A stretch of 64,000 bases of DNA from Pyrinomonadaceae bacterium (GCA_028284415.1 JANQRU010000007.1:868001-932000), one strand, 5' to 3'; shown: positions 28,131 to 37,599, numbered from the stretch's first letter. Notes: generated by a model not told the origin, from the letters alone. Numbers and translations: made by a program.

Positions 28131-28979
28131 TCAGTTTAAAAATCTGCGACGGGTATTAAATTGATGTAAAAGTTCTTCCAAAAAACCTTCATAGGTGAAA
28201 TTATTCATATCGTAACTTGGTTTGATTTTGTACATGATCGGTAAGGCTACACGCCAAGCCATCCAGAGTCTTTGCCTTTCAGATAAATCCCAACGTCTTC
28301 TTAAAAAACTCTCGACCACTTCAATCTCATTTTCAGAAAGTACACCAATATCCGCTTGAAATTCAGTTTTTTTCTGTACGCGTCGAAAAGCCAAATCTCT
28401 CGCAAAACTTTCAGTTGAAAATGTTTCTTCAAAAGTTGGTGCTTCATCAGCACGCTCCCTGATAACTACTGTCCCTGCAAAAATATCCCCGACTCTCTGA
28501 TCTCTTTTATTCAGAAAAATTGTGATAAGTCCGATTGAGTAAATCGGGACGACAAATCCGGGAATTGCGTCAAATATTCTCAATAGATTTCTTGCAATCG
28601 CCTCCCAAAGTGTAATCGGTCTGCCATCCTCTCTGATCACACGCAATTTGAGCAAACGCTTTCCAGGCGTTTGCCCATTCCAGAGCCACTCAAAGAAGAT
28701 GAAGAACCCCGAAAACAGCAAAAATAAAAGCAGAATCATTATTGCAATAGTCCATTTAGGCATCTCCGACATAACCGCACTTGTTGAAGAACCAGCCGTA
28801 TCTATGCCCGAAATGCTCACAAAAAACCATGCGATCAAAAACATTGAAAGAAACTGTATGAAATGATCAATCGCCACTGCCAAAAAGCGATTGCCGATCG
28901 AAGCCAAAGCAAACTCTAAAGGAACACGCTCCGGCGTTTCAATGATTAGAGTTTCTTCTGTTTCAATGATTTGCGACAT
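28131..28979 (-). CDS. RDD-family membrane protein
   Basis: 282 residues with the RDD signature: RFLAVAIDHFIQFL (R..D), then hydrophobic FLIAWFFVSISGI, IMILLLFLLFSGFFIFF, GQTPGKRLLKLRVI and IGLITIFLNKRDQRVGDIFAGTVVI. RDD proteins may transport small ions or solutes, and the role is uncertain. The C-terminal 110 residues form a soluble extension ending in LLHQFNTRRRFLN. A standard member of the family with an extra cytoplasmic tail. Confidence 0.82.
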   Translation of the reverse strand: MSQIIETEETLIIETPERVPLEFALASIGNRFLAVAIDHFIQFLSMFLIAWFFVSISGIDTAGSSTSAVMSEMPKWTIAIMILLLFLLFSGFFIFFEWLWNGQTPGKRLLKLRVIREDGRPITLWEAIARNLLRIFDAIPGFVVPIYSIGLITIFLNKRDQRVGDIFAGTVVIRERADEAPTFEETFSTESFARDLAFRRVQKKTEFQADIGVLSENEIEVVESFLRRRWDLSERQRLWMAWRVALPIMYKIKPSYDMNNFTYEGFLEELLHQFNTRRRFLN

Positions 28980-29095
28980 CCAACATTAGTTTAATACATA
29001 TCCTGAAAATCTCATATTTCAGTTAGTTTTAAAAAGTTGATATAATTCCCGCAAAATCCACAACTTCGGATATTTTCCGAAGAATTAAATGTATT

Positions 29096-30448
29096 ATGAA
29101 AAAAACTTACAAAATTATTTCAACACTAATTGTTTCTATTCTTTTTTTCTCAGCTATTCAAAGCGTTTCAGCACAAAAACTAGACAGGATTGCCAGAGAC
29201 AGGGCAAAAAATATGTTGAAGATCGTTGTCAATCAGGTTGAGGATAAATATTATGACCAGAATTTTAAGGGTATAAACCTCAAAGAAAAAGAAAAGGCGG
29301 CGATGAAAAAAATTGACAAAGCCAATTCCTTGGGGCAAGCACTTAGCATCATTGCTCAAGTCTTACTGGATTTTGATGATTCACACACATTTTTCATTCC
29401 GCCAGCCCGTCCGGCAAAAATTGAGTACGGTTGGAAAATGAAAATGATTGGCGATAATGCTTATATCTACGCGGTCAAGCCAAAAAGCGATGCTCACAAA
29501 AAAGGGCTCAAAGCCGGAGATAAGGTTTTGATGGTAAACAATTTTCGTCTGAGCAGAAGAGATTTGTGGAAACTTAATTATTACTATTATTCAATTAACC
29601 CACAGACCAAAATGAAATTGGTCGTTCAGAGTCCAAATTCTCAACCAAGAGAAGTAATTATTAACACCAAAATAAAAAGAACAAAAAGAGTTGTTGACCT
29701 AACCAATTCAAATGGATTCTCAGATTTTTTGCGCGAATTAAGCGAAGATAATGAAAGTCTGGATCATCGTTTTATCAAAACCAATAATGTGGTCGTTTGG
29801 AAAATGCCAACCTTCGCTATTAATCCAGATCAAATCGGAGAAATTATGGACGAGCACATCAAAGGCAGTTCAGCTCTGATTTTAGATTTGAGAGGAAACG
29901 GCGGCGGTTATGTTAAAACACTAGAGCAACTTGCGGGATTTATGTTTGATAAGAAGGTAAAAATTGCTGACACCAAAACCAGAAAAAAATCTGAAGCAAG
30001 TTTTGCTGACTCAGAGAATAAAGAAACTTATAAGGGCAAAGTTATCGTTTTGGTTGATAGCGACTCTGGCTCGGCTTCGGAAGTTTTTGCAAGACTTATG
30101 CAGATCGAAGAGAGAGGAAAAGTTTTGGGTGACGTTTCAGCCGGGGCAGTTATGCAATCTACGCAAGAAACAGTCTCAATGGGAGTAAATACGGTTATAT
30201 TGTATGGTGCCAGCGTAACGAATTCCGACGTTATCATGACCGATGGCAAAAGCCTCGAAAAAGTTGGTGTTATTCCCGATGAAAAGGTCTTGAAAACAGG
30301 AGCTGATCTTGCCAATGAAAAAGACCCTGTGATGGCTCGTGCTTTAGAAATGCTTGGGGTAAAAATTACGCCTGATGCAGCCGGCAAATTCTTCCCATTC
30401 TATTGGGCAGATGGTAAAAAGGGTAACGTCACAGCAGTAAACCCTTAA
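29096..30448 (+). CDS. Secreted S41-family peptidase with PDZ domain
   Basis: 450 residues, signal peptide ending VSAQ. A PDZ region (GWKMKMIGDNAYIYAVK, AHKKGLKAGDKVLMVNN) precedes the S41 core: RGNGGGYVKTLEQLAG and SDSGSASEVFARL with nucleophile Ser about 326. The region where C-terminal processing proteases have GKGSVQ with the catalytic Lys reads SAGAVMQ here, so the usual Lys is absent and the mechanism is uncertain. Other S41 members share this variant. A terminator follows at 30473. Confidence 0.85.
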   Translation: MKKTYKIISTLIVSILFFSAIQSVSAQKLDRIARDRAKNMLKIVVNQVEDKYYDQNFKGINLKEKEKAAMKKIDKANSLGQALSIIAQVLLDFDDSHTFFIPPARPAKIEYGWKMKMIGDNAYIYAVKPKSDAHKKGLKAGDKVLMVNNFRLSRRDLWKLNYYYYSINPQTKMKLVVQSPNSQPREVIINTKIKRTKRVVDLTNSNGFSDFLRELSEDNESLDHRFIKTNNVVVWKMPTFAINPDQIGEIMDEHIKGSSALILDLRGNGGGYVKTLEQLAGFMFDKKVKIADTKTRKKSEASFADSENKETYKGKVIVLVDSDSGSASEVFARLMQIEERGKVLGDVSAGAVMQSTQETVSMGVNTVILYGASVTNSDVIMTDGKSLEKVGVIPDEKVLKTGADLANEKDPVMARALEMLGVKITPDAAGKFFPFYWADGKKGNVTAVNP

Positions 30449-30472
30449 ATTTTACTACTTAATTTTATTTAG

Positions 30473-30500
30473 GAGAGTTATTTCAATTGAATTAACTCTC
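30473..30500 (+). terminator. Terminator after the S41 peptidase
   Basis: A near-perfect 28-bp palindrome with outer stem GAGAGTTA / TAACTCTC and inner TTCAATTGAA, one internal mismatch, followed by TCTTTTTATTTT on the plus strand. It sits 24 bp after the S41 stop and 5 bp before the end of convergent tyrS. Confidence 0.8.
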
Positions 30501-30505
30501 TCTTT

Positions 30506-31717
30506 TTATTTTGCTATTACTTTCAGGAATTTTCTTTTCCCAACTTGAAGTAAAGTTCCGATTGAAGAATTAACAATAACGTAAATTCCTGCGTGTGCTA
30601 CTTTTTCTTCATTTACCTTTACGCCGCCTTGTTTTATCAAACGCTTTGCTTCACCTTTTGATTCAACCATCTGGGTTTTTAGTAAAAGATCAGCAATTTT
30701 ATAGTCGCCGGAAGTAATTTTCATTTCTTCAATTTCATCGGGCAAATTTCCCTTTGAGAACTGATTGATAAAGTTTAGCTCCGCTTGATTTGCGCCTTCT
30801 TCGGAATAAAAATCTTTGATAATAAGCTTCGCTAAATAAATTTTTACATTGCGCGGATTTAACTCTTCCGATTGGCATTTTTGTTTTAATTCGCCAATTT
30901 CATCAATGCTTAAATCTGTAAGTAATCCGTAATACCTCCACATTAACTCATCAGAAATTGACATAATTTTGCCAAACATTTCGTCAGCGGGCTCATCAAT
31001 ACCTATATAATTCCCTAGAGATTTTGACATTTTATCTACGCCATCTGTTCCTTCGAGAAGTGGGGTTGTGATAATAACTTGAGGTTCTTGTTCATATTCT
31101 CTCTGTAGAGAACGACCGACAAGTAAATTAAATGTTTGATCCGTTCCGCCAAGTTCGACGTCTGACTCAAGTGCAACCGAATCATAGCCCTGCACTAGCG
31201 GGTATAGTAATTCGTGCATAGAAATCGGTCTTTCTTCACGCATACGTTTCTTAAAATCATCGCGTTCGAGAATTTGTGAAACGGTGATTCTTGAAGTCAA
31301 TTTAACAAAATCTGCTGCATCGAATTCGTCCATCCATTCTGAATTGAATCGAATCTCTGTTTTTTCGGGATCGAGAAGTTTAAATATCTGAGCTTTATAA
31401 GTTTCTGCATTTGCATCAATTTCTTGACGCGAAAGCGGTGGACGAGTAGCATTTTTTCCCGAAGGGTCGCCAATCATTCCTGTAAATGAACCAATGAGGA
31501 ATATAACTGTGTGTCCGAGTTCCTGAAATGCTTTGAGTTTGCGAATTACAACTGTGTGCCCGAGATGTATATCCGGTGCGGTCGGGTCAGCCCCAAGTTT
31601 AATTCTCAAAGGTTTCCCCGTTTTCTGTGATCTTTCAAGTTTTGCTTTTAGGTCTTCTTCACGGATAAAATCAACCGTGCCCTTTTTTAAAAATTCTATT
31701 TGTTCTTCGATTGTCAT
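30506..31717 (-). CDS. tyrS: Tyrosyl-tRNA synthetase
   Basis: 403 residues, class I aminoacyl-tRNA synthetase. HIGH-type motif HLGH at 51-54 inside [25 protein letters not shown] after it, and [12 protein letters not shown] for the KMSKS loop near residue 230. A C-terminal S4-like RNA-binding domain ([18 protein letters not shown]) is present. It charges tRNA-Tyr and belongs to the shorter TyrZ-like type. Full length. Confidence 0.95.
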   Translation of the reverse strand: MTIEEQIEFLKKGTVDFIREEDLKAKLERSQKTGKPLRIKLGADPTAPDIHLGHTVVIRKLKAFQELGHTVIFLIGSFTGMIGDPSGKNATRPPLSRQEIDANAETYKAQIFKLLDPEKTEIRFNSEWMDEFDAADFVKLTSRITVSQILERDDFKKRMREERPISMHELLYPLVQGYDSVALESDVELGGTDQTFNLLVGRSLQREYEQEPQVIITTPLLEGTDGVDKMSKSLGNYIGIDEPADEMFGKIMSISDELMWRYYGLLTDLSIDEIGELKQKCQSEELNPRNVKIYLAKLIIKDFYSEEGANQAELNFINQFSKGNLPDEIEEMKITSGDYKIADLLLKTQMVESKGEAKRLIKQGGVKVNEEKVAHAGIYVIVNSSIGTLLQVGKRKFLKVIAK

Positions 31718-31799
31718 ATTTAATTGCTTTCGTTCAATTATTTAATTTGATTATTTTGCAATAACTATTAACATTTCACAATTAACTATTTATAAAATC

Positions 31800-32651
31800 A
31801 TGGAAAATAATTTACTAAAAACAAAACTTGCATTTATCGGCTGTGGTGTAATGGCTGAATCAATAATTAAAGGTTTACTCCGAAAAGACTTAGTTCAACC
31901 AACACAAATTTGTGCAAGCCATCCGCGTCAAAACAGACGGGATAAATTAAATGAAAAATATAAAATAAATGTCTTTAGCGGAAATGCCAATGCCGTTGAA
32001 AGTGTAAAAAATGCAGATAATTCGATCATAGTTTTATGTGTAAAACCACAAAGATTAGAAGGCGTTTTAGATGATCTAAAAGAAGTCGTTTCGCCTGAGC
32101 AATTAATTTTGTCAATCGTTGCTGGAGCAACAATCGAAACAATTTCTACTGCACTTTCAAATAACAAAGTCGCTCGCACCATGCCAAATACTCCTTCACA
32201 AATTGGTCACGGGATAACAGCTTGGACTTGCACAGATGAAGTGTCTGAAGCCGAAAAAGAACAAATCAAATCGCTTCTGTCTGCTTTGGGACGTGAGCTT
32301 CATGTCGAAAATGAAAATATGATCGATATGGCAACTTCCCTTTCAGCAACTGGTCCAACTTTTGTTTTCTTAGTCATGGAAGCCCTGACCGATGCCGGAG
32401 TTCATATGGGATTTTCGCGGGATATGTCCAAAGAGTTGGTACAAGAAATGATGCTTGGTTCTGTGCTTTTTGCGATGGAATCACATTTACACCCGGCAGA
32501 ACTCAGAAATATGGTAACGAGTCCGGGTGGGACTTCAGCTGATGCGATTTATCAAATGGAAAAAGGCGGCTTGCGAACTGTTCTTTCAAAAGCAGTTTTT
32601 GCGGCGTATCAAAAGGCTGTGGCATTGGGAGAAAACGATAAGCAATTATAA
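31800..32651 (+). CDS. proC: Pyrroline-5-carboxylate reductase
   Basis: 283 residues. Rossmann loop FIGCGVMAESIIKGL, VKPQRLEGVLDDL, VARTMPNTPSQIGHG and the C-terminal signature ATGPTFVFLVMEALTDAGV, then TSPGGTSADAIYQME. It reduces pyrroline-5-carboxylate to proline with NAD(P)H. Divergent from tyrS with an 82-bp gap. Confidence 0.94.
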   Translation: MENNLLKTKLAFIGCGVMAESIIKGLLRKDLVQPTQICASHPRQNRRDKLNEKYKINVFSGNANAVESVKNADNSIIVLCVKPQRLEGVLDDLKEVVSPEQLILSIVAGATIETISTALSNNKVARTMPNTPSQIGHGITAWTCTDEVSEAEKEQIKSLLSALGRELHVENENMIDMATSLSATGPTFVFLVMEALTDAGVHMGFSRDMSKELVQEMMLGSVLFAMESHLHPAELRNMVTSPGGTSADAIYQMEKGGLRTVLSKAVFAAYQKAVALGENDKQL

Positions 32652-33131
32652 TCTTCTATACATTATGTAAGCGTTGGTTAAGCCTTTTTCCTTGTGGTTA
32701 AAGGCTTCGGGAATCTCACCAATTATTTCAAACCCAAGTTTTTTCCAAAGTTTAATTGCCCCGACATTGCTTTTAACGACGAAATTAAATTGCATTGCTT
32801 TAAAGCATAATTTCTTCGCCTCAGCAATTGAAAATTCAGCCATTTTTCTACCAACGCTTTTCCCTCTTGCACTTTCTGCAACCATGTAACCTGCATTACA
32901 CACATGAGAACCTAAATCGGGCTGATTTTCTTTAAGAAAAAATGTCCCAACAACTTCTTCATTCAAGACAGCAACATAAGTTCTCTTATCATTTCCACAC
33001 CAAAAATTGAGCATTTTTTCCTTAGATGAGGATAGAGAAAAAACATAAGTATCTCCCTTTGAAATAACTTCTTTGATGATTTTCCAGATTTGAGAATAAT
33101 CTTCTTTTTTAACTCTTCTGATTTCCAGCAT
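32646..33131 (-). CDS. GNAT-family N-acetyltransferase
   Basis: 161 residues. GNAT hallmarks: EIRRVKKEDYSQIWKIIKE, VGTFFLKENQPDLGSHVCNAGYMVAES, acetyl-CoA loop ARGKSVGRKMAEFSI and the ending NAYIMYRRL. Substrate unknown. The stop regions of this gene and proC overlap by 6 bp. It is 2 bp downstream of the 132-residue gene and probably cotranscribed. Confidence 0.84.
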   Translation of the reverse strand: MLEIRRVKKEDYSQIWKIIKEVISKGDTYVFSLSSSKEKMLNFWCGNDKRTYVAVLNEEVVGTFFLKENQPDLGSHVCNAGYMVAESARGKSVGRKMAEFSIAEAKKLCFKAMQFNFVVKSNVGAIKLWKKLGFEIIGEIPEAFNHKEKGLTNAYIMYRRL

Positions 33132-33133
33132 CT

Positions 33134-33532
33134 TTAAACTCTTTTAAGAACAAAGCTCCAGACATTTCGTTCATGTTTCTCTTCATAAATGTATTCAGAA
33201 TCAATAACTTGCCAGTAACCCATAAATTTCCATTGATTGACAGCCATTTTTAAAAAAAGCGGAACTACTGTTTCATTTTTTATCGCATTTATCATCGCTT
33301 GATTTCTAACATCAAGCTTTTGATCGCCTCGTCTGCCTGCTCCTGTATAAAAGATTGTATCAGGATTTTCTCCTTCAAAATCAGGATAGCAAGGATTAAT
33401 CTTTCCAAAATCAGTTAAAAGGGAAATTAATCTTCCTTTGCGTTGATAAATTCCGTTGTAAGTCTTGTGAACGGTGCTAACCTCACTCCAGCTGCAAACC
33501 TTTCCTACATCTTCTTCTGTAAACTCAATCAT
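33134..33532 (-). CDS. Hypothetical protein, possible SRA-like domain, 132 aa
   Basis: 132 residues. The central block DTIFYTGAGRRGDQKLDVRNQAM and the following PLFLKMAVNQWKFMGYWQVID resemble a DNA-reading SRA-type fold found in ScoMcrA-like and HNH restriction proteins (YTGxGxxGDQ). No nuclease domain is attached. This is weak pattern recognition and not a firm assignment. Its start lies only 45 bp from the Nudix gene in divergent orientation. Confidence 0.55.
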   Translation of the reverse strand: MIEFTEEDVGKVCSWSEVSTVHKTYNGIYQRKGRLISLLTDFGKINPCYPDFEGENPDTIFYTGAGRRGDQKLDVRNQAMINAIKNETVVPLFLKMAVNQWKFMGYWQVIDSEYIYEEKHERNVWSFVLKRV

Positions 33533-33577
33533 AAAAAACCAAATAGACTAAAGACTATTATACTTAAACATTTTATA

Positions 33578-34042
33578 ATGTTTCAGATGACTAAAAAGCT
33601 CCTTCAAGAAATATGGAAGATTACCCCACCCATCGTCCGCTTGCGTGTGATACGCTCAATGCAGAAAAAATTTACCGCCTCGGTAGTTGCAATTGTTCTC
33701 AATGAAAAAAAGGAGGTTTTGGTCTTAAATCACTTCTTTCGTCCAAGAGCCAGCTGGGGATTACCCGGTGGTTTCATTGATCCAGACGAAGATTCCGAAT
33801 TGGCGATTAAACGGGAACTTCAAGAAGAAACAGGATTGGAGCTGGAAAATGTAGAATTGATAAAGGTAAGAACCATCAAAAAACATCTTGAAATACTCTT
33901 CCTTGCCAAAGGAATCGGTGAAGCCAGAGTCAATAGCCCTGAAATCAAAGAAGTTGGCTGGTTTCAGCTGGATGATTTACCTGATGAAATGAGCAAAGTT
34001 CAGAAAGAAATTGTAAGAAATATCCTTAATCATAATTCGTAA
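33578..34042 (+). CDS. Nudix hydrolase
   Basis: 154 residues from ATG 33578. The Nudix box is complete: GGFIDPDEDSELAIKRELQ then EETGLELE (G-x5-E-x7-REL-x-EE-x-G). It follows the core strands VAIVLNEKKEVLVL and SWGLPGG. Typically hydrolyses nucleoside diphosphates linked to X; substrate not predictable. The frame is open to 33443, but the 45 extra residues overlap the divergent gene and are not conserved-looking. Confidence 0.87.
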   Translation: MFQMTKKLLQEIWKITPPIVRLRVIRSMQKKFTASVVAIVLNEKKEVLVLNHFFRPRASWGLPGGFIDPDEDSELAIKRELQEETGLELENVELIKVRTIKKHLEILFLAKGIGEARVNSPEIKEVGWFQLDDLPDEMSKVQKEIVRNILNHNS

Positions 34043-34238
34043 ACTGTTCTCTTAAGTTTCTTTTTGATTTCTTCTCAAATACTTCTACTATTAATGCAAA
34101 TCATATAGTCTCTTTCCGTCTGTGTTTTATTGGTTAATTAGTATTTAACTATGAAGCAATTGCATTAAGTAACCTTTAGAAATGAAATTTATCAAAATTA
34201 TTTAATTAGAAATTAGGATTTATTAGAGTTTTTAGTCT

Positions 34239-34276
34239 GTAACTCCTTCGCTCTCCTCATTCCTTAAGAGAGTTAC
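34239..34276. other. Inverted repeat in the 281-bp gap upstream of the orphan at 34324
   Basis: GTAACTC (34239-34245) and GAGTTAC (34270-34276) with a 24-nt loop rich in pyrimidines. The rest of the 34043-34323 gap is AT-rich and shows no ORF or RNA gene. It could be an operator or an attenuator-like structure for the following gene; position only supports this. Confidence 0.4.
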
Positions 34277-34323
34277 GCAACTCATTACTCGATAAATGAG
34301 AACAAACAACAAAGGAGGAACAT

Positions 34324-35427
34324 ATGACTTTAGTTATGAAGAAAAAGGTAGATATATACCTACAACACCCTGAAAGGTTTCAATTAGACCTTCTTAATCA
34401 AAAAAGTATTTGGATGGATAATGTCGTCCGCCCGCTTGGTAGTCATTATGAATCTAGTCAAAAACAAATTGAATCCGTTATTAAACTTGCCGAACAAAGA
34501 AAAAGAGAACAGATGGCAAGGCTAAAAAAAATAGAACTTATTCATAGCATCATAATGGGAGTGCTTTTTTTTGGTATAGACGTAATAGCTGCAGGAGCAA
34601 TGTCAAATGTAACGGTTCTTTCAAAGAAATTTAGTGCAAAAAAGGATTTAGATCATTTTCTTAAAACAAAACCTAACTTTGAAGAAGCATTTAAAGCATT
34701 CAGTTCCCAATCTAGTTCTATTACAGACGCAATCGTTGCTGACTTCGATAACAAGATAAAAGGCTTAGTATCTACTGGAACAGTTACATCCGGCATTTCA
34801 ACTGCTAAGTCTTTAGCCGCTGATATTAAGACAAAAGTCCCTCAAACTGCTAATGTGAAATGGTCTGGACCACAAAAATTCCAAAATGAACTGGAAACTT
34901 TCTATTCCACAACTTGCCGATTAATCAATGAAACCTTTGTAAACTTAGTGCGTGATTCAAAGGACTCAGCTGAAAATAAAAAGAAAGTTCTTAATCTCTT
35001 AGTAAATTTGCCATTCGTTATGCCGCCTACCTTAAGCTTAAAACCTTTCGCTTCATTTTTTATAGACTTTTTTGAGCTATGCTATTGGATTAACTTTGTT
35101 TCAGCTACCTCAAAACTGAAGGGTTCTTTTGGCATGGCAGAAGGTTACCTCGCAGACGTAATAAATGAGCGTATTTTAGCTATTTCGGGACATTATTTTA
35201 CCCATGTAAGTGGAGTAAAAGTTGGTACCGGAGGAATGTATCTCAAACGAGGAGGAATAAATTTAGGCAAACTTACAAAAGGTGATATACGAATGAAATG
35301 GGACGGTTGGTGCTCGCTTTCCCAAGTCAAATATGCAAATCAATATATGTTGCCAGACGGCAGAAAAGCAACTATAGAATCTTTCTTAATTGCACAGGGT
35401 ATTAGTTGTAAACAAGCATATGCTTAG
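34324..35427 (+). CDS. Orphan hypothetical protein, 367 aa, with one hydrophobic stretch
   Basis: An unrecognised protein preceded by AAAGGAGG 5 nt before the ATG, one of the strongest ribosome binding sites in the window. The first third is charged and helical (ESSQKQIESVIKLAEQRKR, then REQMARLKK), followed by a hydrophobic segment (LIHSIIMGVLFFGIDVIA). The middle is Ser/Thr/Lys-rich and helical; the C-terminal 100 residues contain hydrophobic LPFVMPPTLSLKPFASFF and a Gly-rich strand region (GTGGMYLKRGGINLG). No signal peptide. A 12-bp-stem terminator follows. It is a single-gene unit, apparently highly expressed. Confidence 0.75.
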   Translation: MTLVMKKKVDIYLQHPERFQLDLLNQKSIWMDNVVRPLGSHYESSQKQIESVIKLAEQRKREQMARLKKIELIHSIIMGVLFFGIDVIAAGAMSNVTVLSKKFSAKKDLDHFLKTKPNFEEAFKAFSSQSSSITDAIVADFDNKIKGLVSTGTVTSGISTAKSLAADIKTKVPQTANVKWSGPQKFQNELETFYSTTCRLINETFVNLVRDSKDSAENKKKVLNLLVNLPFVMPPTLSLKPFASFFIDFFELCYWINFVSATSKLKGSFGMAEGYLADVINERILAISGHYFTHVSGVKVGTGGMYLKRGGINLGKLTKGDIRMKWDGWCSLSQVKYANQYMLPDGRKATIESFLIAQGISCKQAYA

Positions 35428-35438
35428 TCAAATATCTA

Positions 35439-35481
35439 GATAGAAGCCTCGAACACTACCTGAGCGTCTGAGGCTTCTATC
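35439..35481 (+). terminator. Terminator-like hairpin after the orphan gene
   Basis: Perfect 12-bp inverted repeat GATAGAAGCCTC / GAGGCTTCTATC with a 19-nt loop, 11 bp after the orphan stop. The T run after it is short (TTGTATAT), so termination efficiency is uncertain; the stem could also shield the mRNA end. Confidence 0.65.
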
Positions 35482-35497
35482 TTGTATATAAGCATTT

Positions 35498-36886
35498 TCA
35501 ATCTTTATTTAATGCTTTGTACAAAGCACGTCTTTCCATCAATAACTCTAGAAACAAACTTCGCTTTGTGTAAAAAACCCAGACGGCTCCAAACCAACCC
35601 CTTAAATCTTCATATTCTTCCCAAGAACGCAAAGCCATGTATCCGCAAAAAAAAGAAAAAGGAATCGAAGCAAGAGCAATTTGCCAATCCCAATAAAAAT
35701 AAATTCCAACCGCTAAAATGATCCAAGTCACGGGCATAAAGACTATTCCCGAAAGAATTTTGACGGTTGAGATAATGTCATCAACTCCATGATTGGTATA
35801 ACGGGAAGCAAGAAATTTACTCAACTGATACGGAGGAAAATGTATGATTGATCCAATTATTGTAAATGGCAAGAAGAAGAATAAAATTATTGTGCGAACG
35901 ATAAATCTCTGAAATACATACCAAAATGGCTGCTCGGATAGCGAAAGGTTTTCAGGCTCTAGTCCTAATTTTCTTAGCTTTTTCTTATACTCAGAAACCC
36001 TTTTCGTAACTTTTGAAACTTCTAAATGGTTTTCTGAATCGGCTTCTTCATCCGCAAGATAATCTTTCACAAACTCAAACCTTGCCGAAAGTGTTTCTTC
36101 TAAATCGAAAGTTTCTGAAACAGATAAAAATAAATTTGCTGCTTCATTTGCCGTTTCAATTTCAGCATCGCTTTCGGCATTAACTGTAACTTCTCTCAAA
36201 GATTCTTCAATTCTTTCCGTTAATTCCTTGACCTTTTCTCTGGGCACATCTCCATCTTCTTCCAGCTCAACAGGTTTGACTGAAAATGGCTTACCAAAAT
36301 GCAATAAAGCTTCGCTCCGAAAGCTTGTTTTATTCGTGTAAAAAAGTCCGACAGGAACAATTTGTAAATCTACTTTTTTTCCCCTGTCATAACCCGAAAT
36401 TGCCCCTAGGGCGATGCGTGCTGCACCGGTTTTTATTGGTAGAAGTTTCGGAGAATTGTGAGAAATTCCTTCGGGGAAAAGTGCGATTGCACCGCTTTTT
36501 TGCAAAAGTTCATGCGAAGCCCGAAAGGTCTTTGTGTTTTTCGTAACATCCGCCGCATCAACCCGCCGATAAACCGGCAAAGCCTCCATCACACGCAATA
36601 TGTATGAAAGCACAGGAATTGAAAAAAGTGTTGACTTGGCGAGAAAAGAAACTTTTCGCGGAAGAGCAACAAAAACGAGTGCAGGATCAATCAACCCATT
36701 CGGATGATTCATAACGAATATCAAAGCATCTTTGTAAGGAACTCCCGCCGAATTAACCGTTTCTATCCGCCGAAAAAACAAACGCAAAGACAAACTCACT
36801 ATCGAATGTAAAATTCGCCGAACAAAACCGCCCCGACGATTGAAAACCATATCACCGAGGCGTAATTCTTTTATTTCATTTGGCAT
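35498..36886 (-). CDS. 1-acyl-glycerol-3-phosphate acyltransferase-like (PlsC domain) membrane protein
   Basis: 462 residues. PlsC motif region VMNHPNGLIDPALVFVA (His and Asp of the acyltransferase) and LFPEGISHNSPKL (FPEG). N-terminal helix segment near 30 and two strong membrane helices near the C-terminus (ILFFFLPFTIIGSIIHF, VTWIILAVGIYFYWDW). Likely acylates glycerol-3-phosphate or its lyso derivative. Start at 36886 chosen because upstream codons to 36928 run into the inverted repeat at 36911. Third gene of the ybaB-recR unit. Confidence 0.85.
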   Translation of the reverse strand: MPNEIKELRLGDMVFNRRGGFVRRILHSIVSLSLRLFFRRIETVNSAGVPYKDALIFVMNHPNGLIDPALVFVALPRKVSFLAKSTLFSIPVLSYILRVMEALPVYRRVDAADVTKNTKTFRASHELLQKSGAIALFPEGISHNSPKLLPIKTGAARIALGAISGYDRGKKVDLQIVPVGLFYTNKTSFRSEALLHFGKPFSVKPVELEEDGDVPREKVKELTERIEESLREVTVNAESDAEIETANEAANLFLSVSETFDLEETLSARFEFVKDYLADEEADSENHLEVSKVTKRVSEYKKKLRKLGLEPENLSLSEQPFWYVFQRFIVRTIILFFFLPFTIIGSIIHFPPYQLSKFLASRYTNHGVDDIISTVKILSGIVFMPVTWIILAVGIYFYWDWQIALASIPFSFFCGYMALRSWEEYEDLRGWFGAVWVFYTKRSLFLELLMERRALYKALNKD

Positions 36887-36910
36887 TTTTTCAGTAAGCG
36901 GTTGGCGGTG

Positions 36911-36956
36911 GCAGTAGGCAGTTTGCATTTTGAACTAACTGCTTCCTGCCTACTGC
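36911..36956. repeat. Inverted heptamer repeat array (AGTAGGC type)
   Basis: GCAGTAGGCAG at 36911-36921 pairs with CTGCCTACTGC at 36946-36956. The sequence reads as degenerate 7-mers of AGTAGGC type on each arm, extending to 36966. It lies in the recR-acyltransferase junction. Confidence 0.6.
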
Positions 36957-36965
36957 TACTGCCTA

Positions 36966-37580
36966 CTAAATTTCATGTCTGTTTGCTAGAGCCTTGTCCA
37001 TTGTAACTTCGTCCACAAACTCCAGATCAGAACCGACCGGCATTCCCATGGCGATTCTGGTTGTGCGAACACCGAGTGGTTTTAGAAGACGAGCAATGTA
37101 ATTCGCCGTTGCTTCGCCTTCAGTCGTCGGATTCGTAGCGATGATAACTTCCTTTACTTCGGTATCGTCATTATTCTCGGGTGACAAACGCGGAAAAAGA
37201 TTAGCGAGCATCAATTCATCGGGACCGATGCCGCGTATTGGTGAAAGCGAACCGTGTAAAATATGATATAAGCCTTTGTATGAACGTGTCTTTTCAATCG
37301 CCACCAAATTGTAAGGCTCTTCAACGACACAAATCTGTGTCCTGTCCCGCGTTGTCGAACTGCAAAACATACACGGATCGGTGTCGGTCAAATTATTGCA
37401 AACGGAACAAAAAACAATTTTTTCTTTGACTTCCTGTAAAGCACCAACGAGATTATTAACCTTTTCTTCAGGCAGACGAAGAATGTGAAACGCCATACGC
37501 TGAGCAGATTTATTACCGATTCCCGGCAGGCGTTTGAATTCGTCGATGAGTTTGGCGACGGGTTCTGAGTATTCTAACAT
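36966..37580 (-). CDS. recR: Recombination protein RecR
   Basis: 204 residues. The HhH region FKRLPGIGNKSAQRMAFHIL starts it, followed by the Cys4 zinc finger (CSVCNNLTDTDPCMFC), the TOPRIM domain beginning ICVVEEPYNLVAIE, GSLSPIRGIGPDEL and ATNPTTEGEATANYIARLL. It works with RecO/RecF in recombinational repair at gaps. Full length. ybaB lies upstream as usual; dnaX, which often precedes them, is not here. Confidence 0.95.
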   Translation of the reverse strand: MLEYSEPVAKLIDEFKRLPGIGNKSAQRMAFHILRLPEEKVNNLVGALQEVKEKIVFCSVCNNLTDTDPCMFCSSTTRDRTQICVVEEPYNLVAIEKTRSYKGLYHILHGSLSPIRGIGPDELMLANLFPRLSPENNDDTEVKEVIIATNPTTEGEATANYIARLLKPLGVRTTRIAMGMPVGSDLEFVDEVTMDKALANRHEI

Positions 37581-37599
37581 TTGGTGATTTGCAATTTAC

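Noticed and set aside
34043..34323. Possible tRNA or small RNA in the gap before the orphan gene
   Set aside because: No cloverleaf or conserved fold was visible; only one inverted repeat and AT-rich sequence.
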